Shown: positions 10,262-19,894, counted from the first letter of the stretch. The stretch is 64,000 bases of DNA from Pandoraea horticolens (GCF_902459555.1 NZ_CABPSM010000002.1:545963-609962), one strand, 5' to 3'. Notes: generated by a model not told the origin, from the sequence alone. Numbers and translations: made by a program.

Positions 10262-10678
10262 ATGGCAAAGAAACGTGGCGTTCCGGGTCGGAATCTTCGT
10301 ATCAACGACCAGATCCAGCGCGATCTGTCGGAGTTGATTCAACGCGAAGTGAAGGACCCGCGTATTGGTCTGGTCACGCTGCAAAGCGTGGAAGTGACGC
10401 CGGATTATGCGCATGCGAAGGTGTATTACACAACGCTGACCGGCGATCCGAAGGCGACCGGTGAGGCGCTCAACGAGGCAGCCGGTTATCTGCGCAATCT
10501 GCTGTTCAAGCGCTTGCACATCCACACAGTGCCGACGCTGCACTTCCACTTCGATCAGTCGATCGAGCGCGCCATCGAGATGTCGCGACTGATCGATACC
10601 GCCAACGCTACGCGCGCGAAAGAAGAAGCGGGCGAAGGCGGCGTGCAAGACAGCGACAAGGAAGACGACGGCAAGTAA
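10262..10678 (+). CDS. rbfA: 30S ribosome-binding factor RbfA
   Basis: RbfA binds the 5' region of 16S rRNA during late 30S maturation and cold adaptation. The 138-residue product starts [20 protein letters not shown] and contains the KH-like core motifs [25 protein letters not shown] and [19 protein letters not shown]. It ends in a short acidic tail. ATG 10262 was chosen because homologues begin here. The reading frame stays open upstream through the intergenic hairpin, but that part has no family resemblance. It sits between infB and truB, as in most proteobacteria. Confidence 0.95.
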   Translation: MAKKRGVPGRNLRINDQIQRDLSELIQREVKDPRIGLVTLQSVEVTPDYAHAKVYYTTLTGDPKATGEALNEAAGYLRNLLFKRLHIHTVPTLHFHFDQSIERAIEMSRLIDTANATRAKEEAGEGGVQDSDKEDDGK

Positions 10679-10806
10679 GCTGTCGATTGACGACGCAGCC
10701 TGCCGGGCTGGCCGATGGCGAGCCCGGTGATTTAGCGATGCCTGTGCATTCGTGAAGAGTGCCAGGGGTCGATTCCGACAAGAATCTCTCAAGCAATCCC
10801 CGCATC

Positions 10807-11793
10807 ATGACGGACCCGCATTCGCAGGCACCCCGCCAAAAACTCCCCCGTTTCGCCCTCGATGGCGTGCTGCTGCTGGACAAGCCGCTGGGCCTCTCGT
10901 CCAACGACGCGCTGATCAAGGCCAAGCGTCTGTTGCAGGCGTTGAAGGCGGGCCATACGGGCACGCTCGACCCCCTGGCGACCGGTTTGTTGCCACTGTG
11001 CTTCGGCGAGGCGACGAAGTTCTCGCAGGATTTGCTCGAAGCCGACAAGACATACGAGGCGCATGTGCGTCTGGGCGCGACCACGACGACGGGTGACGCG
11101 GAAGGGGAGGTGCTGCTCACGCGTCCCGTGACGGTGGACGAAGCGGCGATTCGCGCGATGCTGCCGCGCTTCACGGGACCCATCTCCCAAGTGCCGCCGA
11201 TGTACTCAGCGCTCAAGCGCGATGGAAAACCGTTGTATGAATATGCGCGTGCCGGGCAGACCCTCGAGCGTGAAGCGCGCGACGTCACGATCCATCTGCT
11301 GGAAATGATGGCGTGCTCGTTGCCCGACGCTGCCGAGTTCACTTTCCGCGTGACGTGCAGCAAAGGTACTTATGTGCGTACGCTGGCGGAAGACATCGGC
11401 GAAGCGCTGGGCTGCGGGGCGCATTTGCGCGCGTTGCGACGCACGGCGGTTGGCGCGCTTACCCTGGAAGGGGCCGTCACGCTGGAGGATCTGGCGGCGA
11501 TCGGTCACGCGCAGCGCGTTGAGAAGCTGGCACCGGTCGATGCGCTGCTGAAGACGCTGCCGGCAGTCTGGCTCGACGAAACGCTCGCGAAGCGGTTCGC
11601 TCATGGGCAACGGCTGCGTCTGGACGAGACCCGCTGTCCTCAGCCCCTGCGCGCGTGCGCCGCCGCACATCATGACATCGAGGTGAAGGTCTACGCCGAA
11701 GCCGTTGGCGACGCCGCTGTTCGTTTGCTGGGGGTTGCGCGGTTGGATGGCGAGGCACTGCTCACGCCGCAGCGCCTTTTGAAAACGCAGTAA
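10807..11793 (+). CDS. truB: tRNA pseudouridine-55 synthase TruB
   Basis: TruB makes pseudouridine 55 in the T loop of tRNAs and also acts as a tRNA chaperone. The 328-residue protein has the opening motif DGVLLLDKPLGLSSNDAL, the catalytic motif GHTGTLDPLATGLLPLCFGEATKF with Asp55 as nucleophile, and VPPMYSALKRDGKPLYEYAR. A C-terminal PUA-like region follows. ATG 10807 is preferred because MTDPHSQ leads directly into the conserved region. An in-frame GTG at 10759 would add 16 residues, and neither start has a strong Shine-Dalgarno sequence. It is the last gene of the rimP operon block. Confidence 0.95.
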   Translation: MTDPHSQAPRQKLPRFALDGVLLLDKPLGLSSNDALIKAKRLLQALKAGHTGTLDPLATGLLPLCFGEATKFSQDLLEADKTYEAHVRLGATTTTGDAEGEVLLTRPVTVDEAAIRAMLPRFTGPISQVPPMYSALKRDGKPLYEYARAGQTLEREARDVTIHLLEMMACSLPDAAEFTFRVTCSKGTYVRTLAEDIGEALGCGAHLRALRRTAVGALTLEGAVTLEDLAAIGHAQRVEKLAPVDALLKTLPAVWLDETLAKRFAHGQRLRLDETRCPQPLRACAAAHHDIEVKVYAEAVGDAAVRLLGVARLDGEALLTPQRLLKTQ

Positions 11794-11861
11794 GCGGTCG
11801 TGCTGACGGTGGTGCGTTTTCGCGCATCGCCGTCACCCTTACCGCTGACGGTTCGCCGTTC

Positions 11862-12356
11862 TTAGTTCGAGACGTTTTCGGGTTTGAGTTCGACGATGGC
11901 GTCCAGCGCTGCCTTGACGTCTATCGCGTACTTCGCCAACGCCTTTTGCTCTTCCGTCTTTGGCTCGAAGGACGGCACGCCGACCGGGTGATTGTTTTCG
12001 TCGACGGCGACAAACACCATCAGGCAGTCGGTCGTCTGACGCAACTCGCCCCACTTGGGGTCGCCCGCGTGCACGGATACATGGATGTGCATGCTGGTGC
12101 GGCCCGTCGCCACGATACGTGCGCGCAGTTCCACGAGATTACCCACCAGAATCGGACGGCGGAAGCGGATGTTGCCGACGCTGACCGTCACGCAATAGCG
12201 GCCCGACCACGTGGCTGCGCAAGCGTACGCCACTTCGTCTATCCACTTCATGAGGGAGCCCCCGTGCACCTTGCCACCGAAATTGACGGCGGCCGGCTCG
12301 GCCAGAAAGCGGAAAGTGATTTCGGAGCGTTCGCTTTGGTTCTGCGGGGTATTCAT
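11862..12356 (-). CDS. Acyl-CoA thioesterase, hotdog fold (YciA/BACH type)
   Basis: The 164-residue product has a single hotdog domain. The segment NFGGKVHGGSLMKWIDEVAYACA contains the active-site Asp region, followed by VSVGNIRFRRPILVGNLVEL and the long central strand. Such enzymes hydrolyse acyl-CoA to free acid and CoA, and their chain-length preference cannot be read from sequence. The ATG at 12356 gives MNTPQNQ, the expected N-terminus. Upstream in-frame codons encode nothing conserved. It is convergent with truB and lies downstream of the efflux operon, separated from it by an intrinsic terminator. Confidence 0.88.
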   Translation of the reverse strand: MNTPQNQSERSEITFRFLAEPAAVNFGGKVHGGSLMKWIDEVAYACAATWSGRYCVTVSVGNIRFRRPILVGNLVELRARIVATGRTSMHIHVSVHAGDPKWGELRQTTDCLMVFVAVDENNHPVGVPSFEPKTEEQKALAKYAIDVKAALDAIVELKPENVSN

Positions 12357-12575
12357 GATGTTTATTTTTGCGGGCTGATGGTTCTTTCTTTCCCGGCTAC
12401 CTTCCGGTTTTGGGGTGGCGAGGCGGGGAAAGCGCCATGATACTGCGATTGCGCAAGGTATGCCGACGCCTCGCGCAGGTACCCGTTCACGTTGATTCAC
12501 GGTGGTTGGGTCGGTATGACCGCCTCGCACCCATGCCGAGAGCGTGCCAAGCGCGCAAGCGCCTGCCGTGGCCGA

Positions 12576-12607
12576 TGAAAAAAACCCCGCTAAACATCAG
12601 CGGGGTT
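12576..12607 (-). terminator. Intrinsic terminator of the emr operon
   Basis: On the minus strand, a 9-bp stem AACCCCGCT/AGCGGGGTT with a seven-base loop is followed by a run of seven to eight T. It lies about 60 bases after the emrB stop. Confidence 0.85.
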
Positions 12608-12664
12608 CAAGAAGTGCCCGGCAGTACAGAGCAGGGCCGGGCACTCGGGGGGGAAGACTTGGCT

Positions 12665-14215
12665 TCAGTGGGCGCCGGCTGCGGCGTCTCCGCCGCCACC
12701 GCCCTTCATCGGGCGCGTAATCCACACCATCGCGATCATCAGCACAAACAGCAGCGCCGAGATCCAGAAAATGTCGTTGGCGCCGAGCATGGCCGACTGC
12801 TGTGTGACCAACTGGTCGATGTAACCGTTGGCCTGCGGCGTCGTCATGCCGAGTTGGTTGAGGCTCTGCACCGAGGCATTGAACGTTGAGTCGTACGGTG
12901 TCAGATGCTCGGTCAACTGTGCATGGTGCAGCGTGATCCGGTTGTCCCACATGGTCGTCGCAATCGACGTGCCCACCGCGCCGCAGGTAATCCGCACGAA
13001 GTTGGACAGACCCGCCGCTGCCGGAATGCGGTGCGCCGGCAACCCCGACAGGATGATGGCCGTGAGCGGGATGAAGAACATCGACATCGGTACGCCCTGC
13101 AGGAACGTCGGGATCATCAGCGTGCGCGTATCGACGAGGGTGTTGAAATGCGAGCGCATCAAGAACACCAGCGCGAACAACAGGAACGAGACTGTCACGA
13201 CCCAGCGGGCATCGAGCTTTGGCAGCGTCTTGCCGATGATCGGCGACAAGATGATGGCGAACAGACCCACCGGCGCCATTACCAGACCCGCCTCCGTGGC
13301 CGTGTAGCCGAGATAGATCTGCAACCACTGCGGCAGGATCACGAGATTACCGAAGAACAGGCCGTAGCCCACCGAGATAGCCACCACGCCGCCGGTGAAG
13401 TTGACCCGCTTGAAGAGCGTCAGATCGACCACCGGATGCTTCTCGGTAATCTCCCAGATGACGAAGAAGCAGAACGACACCAGCGCCACGAGCGCAAGCA
13501 CGACAATGGTCGACGAATTGAACCAGTCGAGTTCCTTGCCTTTGTCCAGCATCACTTGCAACGAGCCGACCCACAACACGAGCAAGGCCAGCCCGACCGT
13601 ATCGATCGGTTTGCGCTGTGTGGGCGTTTCGCGCTTGGCGTAGATCAGCCACGTGACATACGCGGCGGCAATGCCGACTGGAATGTTGATGTAGAAGATC
13701 CACGGCCAACGGTAGTTGTCGGAAATCCAGCCACCGAGAATCGGGCCCATCACCGGCGCGACGAGCGTTGTCATGCCCCATAACGCCAGCGCCATCGAAC
13801 TCTTTGCGGGGGGGTAGCTCGAGAGCAGCAGCGATTGCGAGAGCGGGATCATCGGCCCGGCCACGGCGCCTTGTAACACACGGGCCGCGAGCAGGATCTC
13901 GAGCGTGGGCGCCATGCCGCACAGCCACGAGGCCAGCACAAACAGCAGGATCGACGTGATGAACAGTCGCACCGCGCCGAAGCGTTCGGTGAGCCAGCCC
14001 GTGAGCGGTACCGAAATGGCGTTGGCGACGGCAAACGACGTAATCACCCATGTGCCTTGGCTCGACGAGACACCCAGGTCGCCGGAAATGGCGGGAATGG
14101 ATACGTTGGCAATCGATGTGTCGAGCACGTTCATGAACGTGGCGAGCGACAACGCGATGGTGCCGAGTACCAACTGGCCCCCCGACAGGGGGCCAGGAGC
14201 GTGTTGAGTTGCCAT
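12665..14215 (-). CDS. emrB: DHA2-family MFS multidrug transporter, EmrB type
   Basis: This 516-residue inner membrane protein has about 14 hydrophobic helices. It carries the MFS motifs of the DHA2 drug:proton antiporter family, including SGDLGVSSSQGTWVITSFAVANAISVPL and GWLTERFGAVRLF (motif A). An RVLQGAVAGPMIPLSQSLLL segment (motif C-like) follows helix 4. It would export hydrophobic drugs with the membrane fusion protein EmrA and the outer membrane lipoprotein encoded just upstream. It follows emrA by 37 bases in the same operon. The start at 14215 gives MATQHAPGPLSGGQLVLG. There is no clear Shine-Dalgarno sequence, and coupling to emrA is likely. Confidence 0.94.
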   Translation of the reverse strand: MATQHAPGPLSGGQLVLGTIALSLATFMNVLDTSIANVSIPAISGDLGVSSSQGTWVITSFAVANAISVPLTGWLTERFGAVRLFITSILLFVLASWLCGMAPTLEILLAARVLQGAVAGPMIPLSQSLLLSSYPPAKSSMALALWGMTTLVAPVMGPILGGWISDNYRWPWIFYINIPVGIAAAYVTWLIYAKRETPTQRKPIDTVGLALLVLWVGSLQVMLDKGKELDWFNSSTIVVLALVALVSFCFFVIWEITEKHPVVDLTLFKRVNFTGGVVAISVGYGLFFGNLVILPQWLQIYLGYTATEAGLVMAPVGLFAIILSPIIGKTLPKLDARWVVTVSFLLFALVFLMRSHFNTLVDTRTLMIPTFLQGVPMSMFFIPLTAIILSGLPAHRIPAAAGLSNFVRITCGAVGTSIATTMWDNRITLHHAQLTEHLTPYDSTFNASVQSLNQLGMTTPQANGYIDQLVTQQSAMLGANDIFWISALLFVLMIAMVWITRPMKGGGGGDAAAGAH

Positions 14216-14252
14216 GAGATATCAAAGGGGGTGGGGGGCACCCCCCTCCGCT

Positions 14253-15488
14253 TTACAGGGGACGTGCGCGAGCCGGCTGATTGCGCGTGTCGTTGGCGCC
14301 ACCGCTGCCAGCGGCAGCCGCGGCACCCGCGTTTTCGGTAATGATCTTGGCGACGATGTCGTCGGCGTCGTGGCCGACCTTGTCGTACACGTCGGTCGAA
14401 TACACCGGCAGCGTCGGCGCTTCACCCAGTTCCTTGCCGTCCGTGTTACGCACGTTGACCTTGACCTGCATCGACAGACCGACACGCAGCGGATGCTGTT
14501 GCAACTGCTTCGCATCGAGCGCGATACGCACCGGCAGACGTTGCACGACCTTGATCCAGTTACCCGTGGCGTTCTGCGCCGGCAGCAACGAGAAGGCGCT
14601 GCCCGTGCCTGCGGAGAAGCCCGCGACGGTGCCCTTGTATTCGACCGACGAACCGTACACGTCGGCCGTGAGCGTCACCGGCTGTCCCACACGCATGTGC
14701 GCGATCTGCACTTCCTTGAAGTTGGCGTCGACCCAGACTTGGTTGAGCGGCACCAGCGCCATGAGCGGGGCACCCGTCGCTACGCGCTGGCCGACCTGCA
14801 CCGAGCGCTTGGCCACGTAGCCGTCGACCGGGGCGGGGATCGACGTGCGAGCGTAGTCGAGATACGCGGCGCGTACCTGGGCTGCGGCCTGCTGCACGTT
14901 CGGGTGCGTGGTCACCGAGGTCTTGTCGGTGAGCGCCTTGTTCGACACCAACTGCGCACGCGCCTGTTCGAGACCGGCTTGTGCCGACTTCACGGCGTCC
15001 TGAGCGTGGGCCAGTTCTTCACGCGACACGGCGCCTGTGGCAATCGCCATTTCACGACGCTTCACGTCGGCCTGCGCCTTGGCCAGTTCCGATTCGCGCA
15101 TTGCCACGGTGGCGGCATAGGCATCGTTATTCACGAAATAGGTGCGTACCTGACGCACGGTCTGCGCCAGATTCGCTTCGGACTTCAGCAACGCCACACG
15201 AGCGTCGGTCTGGTCCAGCGTGACCAGCGGCTGGCCAGCCTTGACCATCTGCGTGTCGTCGACCTTCACGCCGGTCACGGTGCCGGCCACCTGCGGCGTA
15301 ATCTGCACCACGTTGCCCGCGACATACGCATCGTCGGTATCTTCGTAGTAGCGCGCATACAGCGCGTAGTAGGCGCCGTAACCGATGGCCGCAATGGCAA
15401 TCACGGCCGTCAGCGTCAGCATCATGCGGCGGCGCTTGCCATTGCCTTGGGCCGGCTGAGCAGGCGCTTGTTGTTGGTTCTCGCTCAT
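14253..15488 (-). CDS. emrA: HlyD-family membrane fusion protein, EmrA type
   Basis: EmrA bridges the inner membrane pump and the outer membrane channel. The 411-residue protein has a short polar N-terminus, one membrane helix (MMLTLTAVIAIAAIGYGAYY), and the conserved EDTDDAYVAGNVVQITPQVAGTV lipoyl half-motif. A long coiled-coil hairpin (residues ~95-210) comes next, then the second half-motif SIPAPVDGYVAKRSVQVGQRV and a beta-barrel region. Two adjacent ATG codons occur (15491 and 15488). The second lies six bases after GGAG and is preferred. It is the middle gene of the efflux operon. Confidence 0.94.
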   Translation of the reverse strand: MSENQQQAPAQPAQGNGKRRRMMLTLTAVIAIAAIGYGAYYALYARYYEDTDDAYVAGNVVQITPQVAGTVTGVKVDDTQMVKAGQPLVTLDQTDARVALLKSEANLAQTVRQVRTYFVNNDAYAATVAMRESELAKAQADVKRREMAIATGAVSREELAHAQDAVKSAQAGLEQARAQLVSNKALTDKTSVTTHPNVQQAAAQVRAAYLDYARTSIPAPVDGYVAKRSVQVGQRVATGAPLMALVPLNQVWVDANFKEVQIAHMRVGQPVTLTADVYGSSVEYKGTVAGFSAGTGSAFSLLPAQNATGNWIKVVQRLPVRIALDAKQLQQHPLRVGLSMQVKVNVRNTDGKELGEAPTLPVYSTDVYDKVGHDADDIVAKIITENAGAAAAAGSGGANDTRNQPARARPL

Positions 15489-15561
15489 CATTTGCTCCGT
15501 ACTAATCTCTTAATGTGCTTTGACGTTGTCTTTTCTGTCTTGTGTGACGTGTAGCTGCCGG

Positions 15562-17079
15562 TCAGTGCGTCTGTGCGGCGCCGCCTTGGGTATCTGCCGG
15601 GCGTTCCTGACCCACGACGAGGCCCGCTGCCTGAGCATCGAAACCGCCGCCCAATGCCTTGATCAGGCCGATCTGCTGGTCGCGCCGTGCGCTGTCGATA
15701 TTCACGTGTGTCTGTTCCTGTGCGAGTAGCGACGACTCGGCCGTGAGCACGGTCAACTGCGGCGTGAGACCGGCCTTGTAACGATCGACGGCCAGATCGT
15801 AGGCGCGTTGTGCGGCATCCTGCGCCACGCGTTGCGACACCATCTGCTTGTCGGCAGAGCGGATCGACGACATGCGATCGGCGATGTCGCCAAGCGCTTT
15901 GTTAAGCGTCGAATCGTAGTTCGCCACTGCACTTTCATATGCGGCGTACTGGCCCTTCAGGTTGGCGCGTAGACGGCCGCCGTCGAAGATCGGTAGCGAA
16001 ATCACCGGGCCGGCCTGAATGCCCTGGCTGCTCGGATCGATCAGCTTGCCCAGCCCGAAGGTGGAGAAGCCGAACGCGGCGTTGAGGTTCACATCCGGAT
16101 AGAAACGTGCCTTCGCGACGTCCACGCCCTTGAGCTGCGCTTCCACGCCCCAGCGTGCCGAGACGATGTCGGGGCGACGGCCGAGCAGCGCGAGCGGCAG
16201 GTTGTCGGGCAGGGCGGGTGTAGGCAACTGAGCCAGTTTGGGCGGTGCAATTTCCAGACCGCGATCCGGCCCCTTGCCGAGCAACACGCCGAGTTGATGG
16301 CGCGTGAGCAGGATCTGGCCGTCGAGTTGGGCGATTTGCGTCTGAATGTCGGCGGTGTTGCTGTCAGCCTGCTTCTGCTCGACCTGCGTATCGAGACCCG
16401 AGCGAACGCGATCAGCGGTGAGCCTGCCGAGGTTCTGGCGTTGTTTGCTCACACGATCGAGAACGTCGTGCAGTGCGTATTGCTGCGCGAGCTGGTTGTA
16501 CGAGCGCGCGACGGCCGTGGCCAGCGCGAGCCGCACTTCCTGATCTTCGGCTTCTTCGGCCCGCTCAGCCGACGTGGCTTGCGCGCGTGCCGAACGGTTC
16601 TTGCCCCACAGGTCGAGTTCCCACGACAACGAAGCGGTCAGATCGCCCTGCGTGAACCACGCACCGCCGAAGCCTGCCGGGTAGATCGTGTTTTCGGTGA
16701 ACTTCGAGCGGTAGATGTCGCCCGAGAAGCCGACCGACGGCAGCAATGCTGCGGCGGCTCCTTCGGTCTGCGCTTGCGCCGCCTTCAACCGGGCGGCCGC
16801 CATGGCCAGATCGGGGTTGCCTGCGAGGGCTTCGTCGATCAGAGAGACGAGTTGCGGATCGCCAAAGCGTTGCGCCCAGTCGGTACCCGGCCATTGGCCA
16901 CCCTCGGAGGGCAGGCTACGCTGAGTTTGATACTGATCGGGTGTGCTGATCTGCTTGTCGCTGTGGATGCCGGCGAAATTCGCACAACCCGCGAAGCTCA
17001 GTGTGACGGCCGCGAGACAGAGGGCGGAAATCGCTGAGCGGGCCCGCAGATGCGGGAGGAACGGTGAGGCCGCTTTCAT
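15562..17079 (-). CDS. RND/MFS efflux outer membrane lipoprotein (NodT/TolC-like)
   Basis: This 505-residue outer membrane factor has a signal peptide ending in a lipobox (LSFAGC), so the mature protein should be lipid-anchored at that Cys. The rest shows the duplicated outer-membrane-efflux-protein repeat: ALAGNPDLAMAAARLKAAQ, LSWELDLWGKNRSARAQA and LGRRPDIVSARWGVEAQLKGVDVAKARFYPDVNL. It would form the trimeric channel for EmrAB. ATG 17079 has AAAGG eight bases upstream. An upstream in-frame start at 17145 would add a non-signal-like leader and is not preferred. First gene of the operon, downstream of marR. Confidence 0.93.
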   Translation of the reverse strand: MKAASPFLPHLRARSAISALCLAAVTLSFAGCANFAGIHSDKQISTPDQYQTQRSLPSEGGQWPGTDWAQRFGDPQLVSLIDEALAGNPDLAMAAARLKAAQAQTEGAAAALLPSVGFSGDIYRSKFTENTIYPAGFGGAWFTQGDLTASLSWELDLWGKNRSARAQATSAERAEEAEDQEVRLALATAVARSYNQLAQQYALHDVLDRVSKQRQNLGRLTADRVRSGLDTQVEQKQADSNTADIQTQIAQLDGQILLTRHQLGVLLGKGPDRGLEIAPPKLAQLPTPALPDNLPLALLGRRPDIVSARWGVEAQLKGVDVAKARFYPDVNLNAAFGFSTFGLGKLIDPSSQGIQAGPVISLPIFDGGRLRANLKGQYAAYESAVANYDSTLNKALGDIADRMSSIRSADKQMVSQRVAQDAAQRAYDLAVDRYKAGLTPQLTVLTAESSLLAQEQTHVNIDSARRDQQIGLIKALGGGFDAQAAGLVVGQERPADTQGGAAQTH

Positions 17080-17148
17080 CGCAAAACCTTTACGAGTGAA
17101 GTCTTGTACTGACAATAATCGGGAATCGGGCATTGACGAGGGCATGAA

Positions 17149-17165
17149 ATAGTGGACTCGTCATG
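17149..17165. promoter_or_regulatory. Operator-like site in front of the efflux operon
   Basis: ATAGTGGACTCGTCATG matches the marR promoter site at 17724 (ATAGTTGACTAGTCACG) at 14 of 17 positions. It lies between the marR stop and the efflux operon start. A MarR-family repressor binding both places is the simplest reading. Confidence 0.55.
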
Positions 17166-17198
17166 TTTTTTTAGGGCAGATCGGAACGGCTTTCACCG

Positions 17199-17708
17199 TC
17201 ACCCAGACTCGCCGTTGGCGATGACTCGCCGCAACAGGCTTTTCAGAAAACCCACTTCCTCCACGGTAAAACCGCGCAACAGATGGTCGGCGGCACGCAC
17301 GAAAATGTCGGGCATCCGATCGGCCATTGCGTATCCGGCTTCGGTCGCACTCAGGTTCACCGTGCGGCGATCCATCTTGCTGCGCTCACGTATCAGCAAC
17401 CCGTGTGCTTCAAGCCGATCGAGCAGGCGGGTGACCGCGCTCGCGTCTATACAGTAGTCACGCGCCAGATCGGCCGCCGTCTTGCTCTTACCCGTGGCGA
17501 CCTTGTAAAGCATGGTCGCCTGTGTGCTCGTCAGGCCGTACTGCGACGTTTCCTTCGTCAACTCGGCCAGAATCAACTGGCGCACCCGGGCAACGAGATA
17601 CCCGAGGGAATCGTCGATGTCATATGCGTTGCGGGGAGGATCGCTCTGGGGCGCGCCCGGCTGCGGCGTCGGCGCGGTAGCGGAGGGGGGGGCGGGCGGT
17701 TCGGTCAT
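17199..17708 (-). CDS. MarR-family transcriptional repressor of the efflux operon
   Basis: The 169-residue protein has a disordered Pro/Ala-rich N-terminus and then a MarR winged helix. Its hallmarks are QYGLTSTQATMLYKVATGKSKTAADLARDYCIDASAVTRLLDRLEAHGLLIRERSKMDRRTVNLSATEAG, here split by eye into the recognition helix and the DxR wing. EmrR-type members release DNA when they bind lipophilic drugs. The gene is immediately upstream of the emr genes on the same strand. Its consensus promoter (17741-17768) is flanked by two identical 14-base sequences, one spanning the transcription start, which indicates autorepression. Confidence 0.93.
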   Translation of the reverse strand: MTEPPAPPSATAPTPQPGAPQSDPPRNAYDIDDSLGYLVARVRQLILAELTKETSQYGLTSTQATMLYKVATGKSKTAADLARDYCIDASAVTRLLDRLEAHGLLIRERSKMDRRTVNLSATEAGYAMADRMPDIFVRAADHLLRGFTVEEVGFLKSLLRRVIANGESG

Positions 17709-17723
17709 TTCCGTGTTGCTGCA

Positions 17724-17740
17724 ATAGTTGACTAGTCACG
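17724..17740. promoter_or_regulatory. Palindromic operator at the marR transcription start
   Basis: ATAGTTGACTAGTCACG contains the perfect 10-base palindrome TGACTAGTCA (17729-17738). It sits directly downstream of the marR -10 box, where a repressor would block initiation. The leading TGCAATAGTTGACT is repeated exactly at 17774-17787. Confidence 0.65.
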
Positions 17741-17768
17741 ATTATAGCGTCCGCTTAATAAATTTCAA
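17741..17768 (-). promoter_or_regulatory. marR promoter
   Basis: On the minus strand, -35 TTGAAA (17763-17768) and a perfect consensus -10 TATAAT (17741-17746) are separated by 16 bases. Transcription would start near 17734, inside the palindromic operator, leaving a leader of about 25 bases before the marR ATG. Confidence 0.75.
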
Positions 17769-17777
17769 GGCCATGCA

Positions 17778-17794
17778 ATAGTTGACTGGGCAAG
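17778..17794. promoter_or_regulatory. Second operator-like site upstream of the marR -35
   Basis: ATAGTTGACTGGGCAAG repeats the left half of the operator exactly (TGCAATAGTTGACT from 17774), with a degenerate right half. It lies about nine bases upstream of the -35 box, so the two copies bracket the promoter 54 bases apart. Confidence 0.5.
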
Positions 17795-17850
17795 TATTTC
17801 GACAGAGAGCTCGATGCTTTACGCCAGATTGGTGCGTGGCGACAAAAATC

Positions 17851-17862
17851 GGGGGGGGGGGG
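17851..17862. repeat. G12 homopolymer upstream of typA
   Basis: Twelve consecutive G residues lie in the intergenic region between the divergent marR and typA genes, about 100 bases before the putative typA -10. Such tracts are prone to slippage. Confidence 0.9.
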
Positions 17863-17935
17863 AGGAAGGGTGGGGAGCGTTTCATGACGACGGTGCCTGA
17901 AAGTCGTACATCGTTGTTGCATTGCAGAAAGGCCA

Positions 17936-17964
17936 TGACGCGAGACATGCGCAAGTGGTAGAAT
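17936..17964 (+). promoter_or_regulatory. Candidate typA promoter
   Basis: The -10 TAGAAT (17959-17964) lies 39 bases before the start codon, and a weak -35 TGACGC (17936-17941) is 17 bases upstream. The -10 leads into AGAATCGCGGATTCT, a perfect 6-bp inverted repeat that closely matches the sequence at the rpsF promoter. Confidence 0.5.
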
Positions 17965-18002
17965 CGCGGATTCTCCAAAGGCTTTTTTCGAGCACCTCTT
18001 TC

Positions 18003-19826
18003 ATGACCCGCGCTCTCCGTAATATCGCCATCATCGCGCACGTCGACCACGGCAAAACCACGCTCGTCGACCAGTTGCTGCGCCAGTCGGGCACTTTCCG
18101 CGAAAATCAGCAAGTCGCTGAACGCGTGATGGACTCGAACGACATCGAAAAAGAGCGCGGCATCACGATCCTCGCCAAAAACTGTGCCGTCGAATACGAA
18201 GGCACGCACATCAACATCGTCGATACCCCGGGACACGCGGACTTCGGCGGTGAAGTGGAGCGTGTGCTTTCGATGGTCGACAGCGTGCTGTTGCTCGTCG
18301 ACGCCGTCGAAGGCCCGATGCCGCAAACGCGCTTCGTGACCCGCAAGGCGCTGGCCCTCGGTCTGAAGCCGATCGTCGTGGTCAACAAGATCGACCGTCC
18401 GGGCGCACGTCCGGATTGGGTGATCAACCAGACGTTCGACCTGATGGACAAGCTCGGCGCAACCGACGAGCAGCTCGACTTCCCGATCGTCTACGCGTCG
18501 GCGCTGAACGGTTTCGCGAGCCTCGACTCCGATGTGCGCGAGGGCACCATGCGCCCGCTGTTCGAGGCGATTCTCGAGCATGTGCCGGTCCGCGAAGCGG
18601 ATGTCGACGGCCCGCTGCAATTGCAGATCAGCTCGCTCGACTACTCGACGTTCGTTGGCCGCATCGGTGTCGGCCGTATCACGCGTGGCCGCATCAAGCC
18701 GGGCCAGCAAGTGGTGATGCGCTTCGGTCCGGAAGGCGAAGTGCTCAAGCGCAAGATCAACCAGGTGCTGACGTTCAGGGGCCTGGAGCGTGTGATGTCG
18801 CCGGAAGGTGCGGAAGCGGGCGACATCGTGCTGATCAACGGCATTGAAGACGTGGGTATCGGCGCGACGATTTGCGACGTCGACACGCCGGAAGCCCTGC
18901 CGTTGCTGACGGTGGATGAGCCGACGTTGACCATGAACTTCTGCGTGAACACGTCGCCGCTGGCCGGCCGTGAAGGCAAGTTCGTGACGAGCCGTCAGAT
19001 CCGCGACCGTCTGCACAAGGAACTGAATCACAACGTGGCGCTGCGCGTGAAAGACACGGCGGAAGACTCCGTCTTCGAAGTGTCGGGCCGTGGCGAACTG
19101 CACCTGACGATTCTCATCGAGAACATGCGTCGCGAAGGCTATGAACTGGCCGTGTCGCGTCCGCGCGTGGTGCTCAAGGAAATCGACGGCGTGAAGCACG
19201 AGCCGTACGAAATGCTGACCATCGACCTGGAAGACGAGCACCAGGGCGCGGTCATGGAAGAAATCGGCCGCCGCAAGGGCGAAATGCTGGACATGGTGTC
19301 GGACGGTCGTGGCCGTACGCGCCTCGAGTACCGCATTCCGGCTCGCGGCCTGATCGGCTTCCAGGGCGAGTTCCTGTCGATGACCCGTGGTACGGGCCTG
19401 ATGAGCCACATTTTCGACGCTTACGCACCGCTTAAGGATGGTACGTTGGGTGAGCGCCGCAACGGCGTGCTGATCTCGCAGGATGACGGTGCCGCTGTGG
19501 CCTACGCGCTGTGGAAGCTGCAGGATCGCGGCCGCATGTTCGTGTCGCCGGGCGACGCGCTGTACGAAGGCATGATCATCGGTATCCATAGCCGTGACAA
19601 CGACCTCGTGGTCAACCCGATCAAGGGCAAGCAGCTTACGAACGTGCGTGCGTCGGGTACCGACGAAGCCGTGCGTCTGGTGCCGCCGATCGCGATGAGC
19701 CTCGAATACGCTGTCGAGTTCATCGATGACGACGAACTGGTTGAAGTCACGCCGCAGACGATTCGACTGCGCAAGCGCTACCTCGTGGAACACGAGCGTA
19801 AGCGCGCATCGCGTGAGCAGAAGTAA
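18003..19826 (+). CDS. typA: Ribosome-associated GTPase TypA/BipA
   Basis: TypA is an EF-G-like GTPase that acts on the ribosome in stress and cold growth and in 50S assembly. The 607-residue protein has all G motifs: [41 protein letters not shown] and [14 protein letters not shown]-like domains II, III and V follow, and the TypA-specific C-terminal domain ends in [19 protein letters not shown] 18003 gives [11 protein letters not shown], the standard start, although the frame is open further upstream. An intrinsic terminator follows at 19895-19922. It is divergent from marR. Confidence 0.97.
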   Translation: MTRALRNIAIIAHVDHGKTTLVDQLLRQSGTFRENQQVAERVMDSNDIEKERGITILAKNCAVEYEGTHINIVDTPGHADFGGEVERVLSMVDSVLLLVDAVEGPMPQTRFVTRKALALGLKPIVVVNKIDRPGARPDWVINQTFDLMDKLGATDEQLDFPIVYASALNGFASLDSDVREGTMRPLFEAILEHVPVREADVDGPLQLQISSLDYSTFVGRIGVGRITRGRIKPGQQVVMRFGPEGEVLKRKINQVLTFRGLERVMSPEGAEAGDIVLINGIEDVGIGATICDVDTPEALPLLTVDEPTLTMNFCVNTSPLAGREGKFVTSRQIRDRLHKELNHNVALRVKDTAEDSVFEVSGRGELHLTILIENMRREGYELAVSRPRVVLKEIDGVKHEPYEMLTIDLEDEHQGAVMEEIGRRKGEMLDMVSDGRGRTRLEYRIPARGLIGFQGEFLSMTRGTGLMSHIFDAYAPLKDGTLGERRNGVLISQDDGAAVAYALWKLQDRGRMFVSPGDALYEGMIIGIHSRDNDLVVNPIKGKQLTNVRASGTDEAVRLVPPIAMSLEYAVEFIDDDELVEVTPQTIRLRKRYLVEHERKRASREQK

Positions 19827-19894
19827 CGCCGGCAATGGCGACGCAGCGTAGCAGATGAGTATCTGCTGCGCCTCGCCGCTAGTCTGTTGGAAAG

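Noticed and set aside
14214..15554. A 446-codon plus-strand frame over emrA
   Set aside because: It is a shadow of emrA, which has a clear HlyD architecture and operon position. The shadow is His/Arg-rich without a domain.
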